From assembly GCF_000003815.2 (NCBI RefSeq), contig NC_049982.1, positions 3,927,259 to 3,991,258 on the forward strand: a stretch of 64,000 nt of DNA. The letters run 5' to 3'. Positions 32,247 through 41,200 of the stretch are shown here, one piece after another; position 1 is the first letter of the stretch; each line of letters opens with the position of its first letter. Origin of the DNA: Branchiostoma floridae (Eukaryota > Chordata > Leptocardii > Amphioxiformes > Branchiostomatidae). The notes under the pieces are model-generated. The model was not told the origin of the DNA and made no database searches. It worked only from the letters and a program-made list of their open reading frames with translations. The position numbers were made by a program, and so were the translations under genes.

Positions 32247-35200
32247 CGACTGTGTCTCTTGGGAAAAAAACTGTCGCACCGGCTTCATCAGAACACCGCG
32301 GTCTCGGCACAGCAGGTACTCTGTATTGGAGGAGCAATCAATCGATCGATCGATCAATTAAGCAATAAATCAATCAATCAATCAATCAACATTCTTTATT
32401 ACACAACAGTTGATCCAGCTGGGAGTAGAACTGTGGCACAGGCTTCATGAGAACACCCCGCTCCGACCCGCGGTCTCGGCACCGGAGGGACTCTGGGGGT
32501 AGGATCGATCAATCAATCAATCAATAATCAATTAATTATAAATCGATATATCGATCTTGCACAACAATTGTAACGGGTATACTGCATGGCGAATTATAGA
32601 GCAGTCCAATGTATAAGACATCAAGAATAATATCTACACATTAGCTTTTAAAAATTAATAAAGAGTTCGTTATAACTAAAGGTAGTCTGCTACTTTATCT
32701 AAATTATTCATTCTACAACAATGAGAATGAGTTACATGACAATGTTCTGGATACAAAGTTAGCATCAATTGTGAACGCCAAATATGTGTGTGTGTGTGTG
32801 TGTTTGTGTGCTTGAATGAGTCAGTAAACCTGTCAGTCAGTAAGTGAGAACTGCCATCACCATCACAAGGCTTGACGCTGCAGAACTCCCATCCCCCGGC
32901 CTGATCCACGTAGCACCAGGGCCTGTCCGTGCCGTCGGGGTTGCGGCAGTAGTTGTCCCGCAGGTGCGCCCAGGGGTACTGCTGCAGCTCCAGCGGCTTC
33001 TCCTCCCACCGGTAGCACGACTGGCCCGTCCCCGCCACGCTCTGCACGCCGCGGTAGTTCTCGCCGTTACCATGGTAACAGTCTGAGAGATACGTCGATG
33101 ACGGTTAGACATCCAGGTAGTAAGATGCGCCAAAAAGCAGTTACTCAAGCAACTGGGTATGTTTTTGGAAACATTTCCGGGACGTTTCAAACAATATCCG
33201 TTGTTTTTGTCAGTGACACGGACTAAGAGATAGACGTTGTTTACGAAAATAATTTCATCATGTTGGTAGAATATATGAATGAGTGAATGAAGACCTTTAT
33301 TGTACATGCATACCCACTGGGTTAGGTACAGGTCGCAACAAAAGATTACAGTTGAGATACATGAAATATATACAGTGTCAACCAACACAGATGAACTTTC
33401 AAAATGAACAGCCAAAGTGTTCCCCAAACCTGCAGGGGCTCCGCTCCAGCAGTTAGTGTTGGCGAAGGTCCTGCCGTCTGGACCTGGGACTAGCCAGGCT
33501 CCGCCCCACAGGCGCCCTCAAACGAGACGGGAGTTGTACCGACTTTCGACGAACTTTGACCCGATACGTGCATTAGCGGAAAATTCACTCAAAGAAAGGT
33601 AAAAAAAAAAATGTTCCCCAACCTGCAGGTGCTCCGCTCCAGCAGTCAGTGTTGACGAATGTCCCGCAGTCCGGCACCTGTGACCAGCCTGTCTCCGTGC
33701 CGCAGGCTCCTTTCAGCTCCTCGCACCAGGACCGGCACGGGGGGTCCCGAGTGACGGAGGAACATGGGGGGACTAGCAGGTAACACACAAAATCTTGGAT
33801 CTGAGAAAGTAGAGAGATGAAAAAGTAAACCTATGTGTAGATATGAATTCAATCGTTACTCTAACTAGCGGGGAAAAGAGAGAGAGGGTCATCGAGTGGG
33901 AATTTGTGAGTGAGTGACATTGAGTGAAGAACCACCAGGTAACACAAGAAATCTTGGATCTGAGAATTTAAGGAAATTAACGAATAAAACAAAGGTTACG
34001 CCAAATAAAGCACGGATAGGCTTATGTCACATTTCTAAACCGGGGCCCGGCCGGTTTGTAATGACCTTTACGTATAAATTTATCTATTTTCGTTTCCACA
34101 AACAGCCCGGCCGGGCCCAGGGTTGGAAATGTAACGAATGAAATGCAATAAATTAATGAAATCCAATAAATCAGCACGAGTCAGTAGAGTTTGCTAGTCC
34201 ATGTGCCAAAACTAACTTGTTGGTGACAGGTTTTACTAGAAAGCTGCTTTATTCCGAGAAACCCTTCCCAGTTTGTGACATCTGCCTCCGACAGGTGATG
34301 GAGAAAGTTTGGGAAGGCGGTGTACTCCTGCGGGGAGCACATGTCGCGGAGAGCCCCCTCAGGGATAGTACGGCACTCTGCGTAGAACAACAAACAAACA
34401 AACAAACAAACAAACAACGCATTAGTTCTCAAAGTGTTTAAATCTATGGATGATTGAGATAATTTAGTAATTACTAATACAAAATACCACAACTTGAGCT
34501 ATCATTGGAATGTTGATACTGTGACAGCAAAGTTTTCTAGACAGTCATCATCAGCCTCCACCAGGCACGCAGAATAAACCTAGGAGAAACTTATACTGCT
34601 GTATTAGTTTATTTGGTTGGTATTATTTTCTTCCCGCTGTAGTATTGTTATCTATTTTTGGATCCGTGGTTTATGTTTATGTTTTGTCTCAGTTATTGTC
34701 TCCATCTCTATTGTCATTATGTATTCTTCTGTTATTTCTGTTTATTTGAAATGCAATAAAAAAAAAAAAAAAAAAAAAAAAAAACCTAGGAGAAACTTGA
34801 TGAAGTGCATAAATTATCAGAAGATTCAGTCCCTAGAAAACCACAAATATGAATGGCAAATGAACCCATTGGTAGTTTAACTTCTCTACCAAAATAATTC
34901 TCCTATAGCTAGTGTAGTTAGTATGGTAGAAACTATGTCATCACAGAATACAGCCCTCGAGCCTCTTGTAGATAACTTACGCTTTCTCTTTATAAAAAAT
35001 ATCAGAAACACGATGCATGTACAAGGGTTACTGTTGACAATACGAGAATAATATGTGTTAGGGAGTGTGACTCGCAAAAACTAAACAGCAAAAAGATACC
35101 TTAGTACTATTATAGATGCGTTACTACTCACCACAGACAGCCTGGTCGCTCCCGTCCCAACACTGAGCAACACCCTGACACATCAGGCTCAGCGGGACGC

Positions 35201-38200
35201 ACTTCTTTACGTCTCTGCACGAGAAGTCTGTCCCTGTGCATCGTGCTGATGGCGACAAAGACATGTCACTGATAAAGGTAAAGGTTACGCACTCATCTTC
35301 AGCTGAGGTGAGGAATGATGCTTTCAACCGAAAATAATTTCATCAGGTTGGAAGTTATAGGATGCTGGAGTTTTCTTTTAAACAGTCAATAATCAGGCAA
35401 TGTCTCTCACCTACTTACGTTTCGATGTCTCGCAGAGTTCGAGGCCATGGATCAATGGAATTCAGACAGATTGCTGCGAGAGGCAATGTGTGCAGACCAG
35501 GCACACAGGGCAACACACAAACATACAAACAAACAAACAAACCGTGTTGACAAATCTTACCTTTTGGTGCACTTGTGTACTTTGCAGATATGACGGCCGT
35601 TTTGTCCGTTAATGACGTCACGTGTGACGTAGAAGCGACGTAGACCCCGTACACTACCACTGTAAGCGCGGAACTGTTGGAGTATATCGGGCTGGTGGGG
35701 CCGCTGCCACAGAAGGTACCTTCAGCGGTAATAACATGGGTAATGGTCGACATGACTCATGTGCGTGCCACAAGGTGGAGGTAGACGTCTTGGCGCAAAG
35801 TGATCGACTTCAAATAAATTATGCAACCCGACTTTGGGCAACATGTTTTGCATTTTCAAAAGTTTAAATAGTGCGATAAAAGACGGTAACAACGCCTATG
35901 ATAGTCTCCATCTCGGCGCGCTGACGTTTATATTGATTAGGAGGGGAGAGCGTAGATTCAAGAGTTTCAACATGGGGCGCTTTATAATATGCTGAGAAGA
36001 TCCTTTTTGGGGGCCTAGACGACTTCCCCGACAATAGAGAACTTCAGGCCCATGTTAAAAATCTACAACTAGGGCCTCTCCCAGAAAGATAAAGTTTAGC
36101 ACATATGGAAAGTTGTGAAGTAGAACAACCTTTGAAGAGAAAGAGGTGATGCTGTGAGGGATTATTTTGTGTCGCTAAACGAATATGTAGCATTCCCAAT
36201 GTTTATGCTCACTCTCTATCAGATTCGCTGACAGAATAATACATCTCAAATTGTTCATACTAACAACAGGATGATGAAAAACAAATGTTTGTCATGCCAT
36301 ATCCTGATTTTTTGTTGGAAAGTAACTTTGCGGAACATTTTAATTACCTTTGACTGTGTATTGTCCATCCGGCCAGTTCCCTTCGATGACGTGTATCCGG
36401 TCCTCCGAAGATTATCTTTGACATCATTAGATATATTCTTATGTGTCTTGTGTTCCATGGGCAAGATGATTTGTTTGTTTGTTTGTTTGTTTGTTTTGAT
36501 TAGTCTTTTATTTGATATGTTTGTCAGTTTGTCGGCTTATTTAACAACCCGGTGATTTTTTCAGATCATCATCATCATCATCCGGGCGTGCTGGTTGCAC
36601 GGACGGCCATGACTCTCTTCCTCCATCCTTCCCTATCCCTAGCCTTGGGCAGTTCTTCAGCCGAGCAGCCAGAATCATCAAAGATGATGTACATATGTTT
36701 TGCGTGGTCTTGCGAGATCTTGCGAACTCTTAATATAACGAATTGCAGGGAACCTTATAAATTTCAATATGATTCAATATAGGTTTCTTTGCCGATGGCT
36801 GGTCTGTTGTGGCAAGTCACATTACAATGATCAAGCCATCATACAGTCTCTAGAAACGTCGGTAGAACATTAAGATAAGGCGTACCTACTAAGGAAACTG
36901 AAATTGAATTGATTTAACAACGTGATGTAAATATTTACATATTTCAAAATAACGATAACTATCAGTGTCAGCGCGGACGTATATCGTCATTAATCATCTG
37001 GACATACCGGTAACTTCCACTCGCAGTGGTAGTCACGGGTGTTGCTGTAAGAGAAGTCACCGTCCAACTCCAAACTGCAACTCTCTGTTTCAGACTCGTC
37101 CGAAGGTGTTCCAATGTCTGAAAGCAGGAACTTAAACAGGTTATGCGAAATCCCATCAAAGTTATTTGCATATCCAAAATTGGAACCATGTACAGAAAAG
37201 CTAGAAATGAAATTCCTTTTAGATACAAGCCTTGGGTCTGGTGTGCCATATTCTACTGATCGGCAATCGCACTGCAATATCGCCACGACCTGATTGGATT
37301 TGCGAGACCCCTGATGATATAATGCAAAATCTAAATGTATGTCTGAAAAGACGGTAAGACACAAAAAGCATAAAAAGTTCGTTTTTATCTATGAAATTTG
37401 TTAAACGATTTGTCAAATATTAGACAGGGCGCGGGGTGGTTGCAAAGAGCACCACCCACAGGAATGGGGGTATTACATAGGATCCTAGACACGGCAAGCA
37501 ATACTGATAGAAACGACGAAAACCCTACTCACTGTTGCAGAGCGGAACGCTACAGTACTGTGCCTCCAGAAAGCCCATGGTGTTCCGCACAAAGCACATT
37601 GGTTTGTCCTGGTAGGCGTACACCTCTGCATGGGGGCTGGCCAGCACGCGACAGAAGTTCCCCTCAAGGTTGTACTCACCCATGGGATCCGCATCCCGGA
37701 AACCCCCTAAAGACTCCTTCAGTGCTGAGACCTAGGAAAACAACATTGTAACAGGTCATATTACCAAACAAGCTTAAAATGTAAACATGATATCTAGAAT
37801 GTTTAACTCATCAAAAATACTCCGATGTTTCTTATACTTTTTCTGGTATCAGATCATTGCTGTGTAGTTTTGGAACGAACCATTTGTACATATCATGTAT
37901 TATGCTGCATGATAAAAGAAAAGTCACTACCTCGTTGACAACTGCAGTCCACTCCTCGCAGGCCTGACCCAACTCTGTCATGTCCCAGGTACCACGGTAG
38001 TTGTACCCACGCCCGTAGTAGCAGTCTGTGGTGACATAAACATGTTTACGGAAAGTTGAAAAGATTTTTACTTGACTCAATTTTGTTTCCAAGAGTAACA
38101 GAACAGATATGCAGATAGGTGCATTTAAACCTGCACAAGTGACCACATGACTGTACAGGGCCCACATAGACGATCGGTGGCTCCATAGGCTATTTTGCTG

Positions 38201-41200
38201 ACTGAAACAATGTGTATCTATAGGCCACCTCTTTTCTGTTATCGATTTCATCAAGTCCTTTTGAGTAATCGATTCTTCAATATGCGCAGATTTGACTGTC
38301 TATAATTGAAAATTATGCAGACGCAAGTATTTGAGGTCTGCCAGGAGAAAAATGCTTATGAAAATTGCACCATCTTCACAGTAACAACGCTAGTAGGAAA
38401 CGTTCACGGATCGACCTACCGGAAAGCGGGAATTCACAGATGAACTTCATGTTGGCGTCACACGAGGACGCCTCCCATGCCGTGCCCGGGCTACTGTCGT
38501 CTGCCAAGTTGAACGAGGCGCAGCTCCTTCCGGACGAGTGTTTCGGTTCGAGAATCTTCCAGCTGTGGAAGGTGCCGAACCTGAAATATGCATGTAACAG
38601 GTTATCCATTGTACTCGAAACTGACTGAAATATGTGTGTACCTGAAATATGTACTGTTTTATCGACTGAAACATTTATGTACTCACTGAGTACTCAATGA
38701 CATTGCACTTAAAGCTGGAAATAAACTCGTTAAAAAGAAAACAAGTGTCCATGCAAGTGAAAATAGTTCGATAGTAAAAGTGAAACGTGGTATCCAGTGA
38801 CTGTAGTTTTCAACTTGGTAAATGATGCCAGTCTACCACACTAGTGTCACTTAGTCACTTCTTGAATACGGAAAAAAATATTTGACGGATATTATTTGGA
38901 AAAAAAAAGGTGCCGAACCTGCTTCCATCTGTCCACGTCCAGGAATCCGGTCCCCCTGCTTCTGGACCCACCAGGCCGAACCGTACAGGCTCATTTGCAT
39001 GTTCGGGATCATTCAGGATGAGGTTGAAGATGAACTGGTTGATGTCCCGGTTTTGGGGCAGGGCCAGACTCCCGCCCAAGGATTCGCACATTCCCAGGGA
39101 CTCGTCGTAGGTTCGCTTTTCTTCAAAGATCTTGTAGAGCTTGCCATTACACTGCTGGTAGCCACTCAGTTGCTCTAACGAACACAAAATATAAAAAAGG
39201 CCATGAGAAAAGATTTGAGTGTTGATATATCCATATAAAAAGTCATGTCTGTTTATCTACCTATCTATATCTATATATCTACATATCTATCTATCTATCC
39301 AAGATGAATCTTTCTGCGATGGATATAAGGTTTTCAAGCCTAGCAGAGCAACATTGCAGAATGGTTCTCTCTCATCTCCCTGCAAGAAAGACTGACCCTG
39401 GCGAGGGATAGACAGGCCTGGAGACAGCTCTCTATCTTCATATATTTCTAGGTAGATAGGTAGGTATATATAAGGCTTTCTTCGAGTTTTCTTCACCTTC
39501 GATTCGCTCAGGTTCAAAACACTCCGTGACTGGCAGATCGTCGCAGTAACCGCTTTTGAACAGGACCTTCTCCTCTTCCAAAAGGGTGTCACAGTAGATG
39601 TTGGTCTCTACGACATCTTTGCACCATGCCCAGCACACAGGCTCTGCTACTGAAATCGTACCTCTAATGCGGAAAGAAGAGTAAACGAGCCGTCAATATA
39701 CCGTGAACCAACTGGATGTACAGACAATTGTTTGCTGCATTTGCAAGGGATGTAGCCCTGGTCAGGCTCCCGGGAGCCGCAGGGAATACCAGGTTATACA
39801 CACAAAAAAAGCCTGTGAACTGCCCGACAGAACCTCCTTTTCAATTGGGACCGTAGCATTTAGCGCGTAGAATGGTGGGAAATATTTGTGGGGTACGAGG
39901 GCTAATCTTCAAGCAGATCCTACGGTAGTATAAGATAGTATCAAAGCCTGGCATAGGGGTTTAGCCGACCTCCGGTAGCCAATGCTCACACCTAGGTCAT
40001 CTAAACTCATTTGCCGGCTTTTGATACATTTACAAAGTATCTTTTAGCTACCATAGGATGTGCTTGGAGATGAGGCCTGACCATTGTTCAACGTACCTAT
40101 CTACGCAGTTCGGCGCCAGCATCGCACAGGCAAACGCCAGGCTCTCGGCGTGGCAGGTCGAGGCGGGCTGGCTGCGGAGGGTGCTGGTGGCGTTATACTC
40201 GGCGGAAGCGAAGATCTCTTCGGCCGTGAAGTGCCCTGCGTGGTTGGGGAGGTAGACGGAGGCGGAGAATCCCCTGGCGGCGTTGCAGAACTGCAGCTCT
40301 GGTGGTACCTCTTGACATTCTGCGTCCAAAAGATAACAAAAGTATGAGCAGTATCATAGGTACCATGTAGCAACTCTCACATATGTCAACTGTGGATTCA
40401 AATGTCCATCATGTGGTATAGTATTATTCTTAGACTTAGCTGGTAGTTGTTGACAAGTTGCTATCAGGACTTAGTCTAGAAGATAATATTGTCTCCATTT
40501 TGTTCCCTGACAGAAACAGTCAACGGTGTTTATGTTTTAGAAAAATAAATTCATAATTTACTTGAATACAAATTCTTTTGTTTAGAAATAGATAGCTTAG
40601 CATAGGTGGTTGACAGAAGGAGTAGGACGAAACGTATATTGTCCCTGTCCCTTTGTCCGACTTTTTTCGTGGAAAGGAAACCGCTTACCGTAAGGACACT
40701 GCCCCTCCGTCAACGTGACGTCATCCAGGGCAATGTCTCCAAATTGATTATCACCCCTCGTTGCTTCAAACGACAGCTGAAATAAAGGTGCAAAATATAC
40801 TTTTTCGATTTTTGACAGAATATGAGAGAGTGGTGCCTATCCATTCACGACAGGTACATTGTAACATGAGCTGACAGGTAAAATGTCAGGTGTAACATGA
40901 GTTCAGGTAAAATGTCAGGTGAAACATGAGTTCAGGTAAAATGTCAGGTGTAACATGAGTTCAGGTAAAATGTCAGGTGTAACATGAGTTCAGGTAAAAT
41001 GTCAGGTGTAACATGAGTTCAGGTAAAATGTCAGGTGTAACATGAGTTCAGGTAAAATGTCAGGTGAAACATGAGTTCAGGTAAAATGTCAGGTGTAACA
41101 TGAGTTCAGGTAAAACGTCAGGTGTAACATGAGTTCAGGTAAAATGTCAGGTGTAACATAAGTTCAGGTAAAATGTCAGGTGTTACATGAGTTCAGGTAA

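Larger units (their letters stand above)
33623..34377 (-). other. Frizzled-type cysteine-rich domain 2 (two exons)
   Basis: Exons 34217-34377 and 33623-33800. Features are ECRTIP, MCSPQEYTAFPN (the C-x-x-x-x-Y-x-x-FPN core), LHHLSEA, then VCYLLVPPCSS, DPPCRSWCEELKGACG and CGTFVN. The internal intron is phase 0; the outer ones are phase 1. Wnt-like lipid or other protein binding is possible but unproven. Confidence 0.85.

Noticed and set aside
33086-33427. Minus-strand frame extending the kringle exon upstream
   Set aside because: It is a different reading frame from the kringle and runs through intron and a dispersed repeat.
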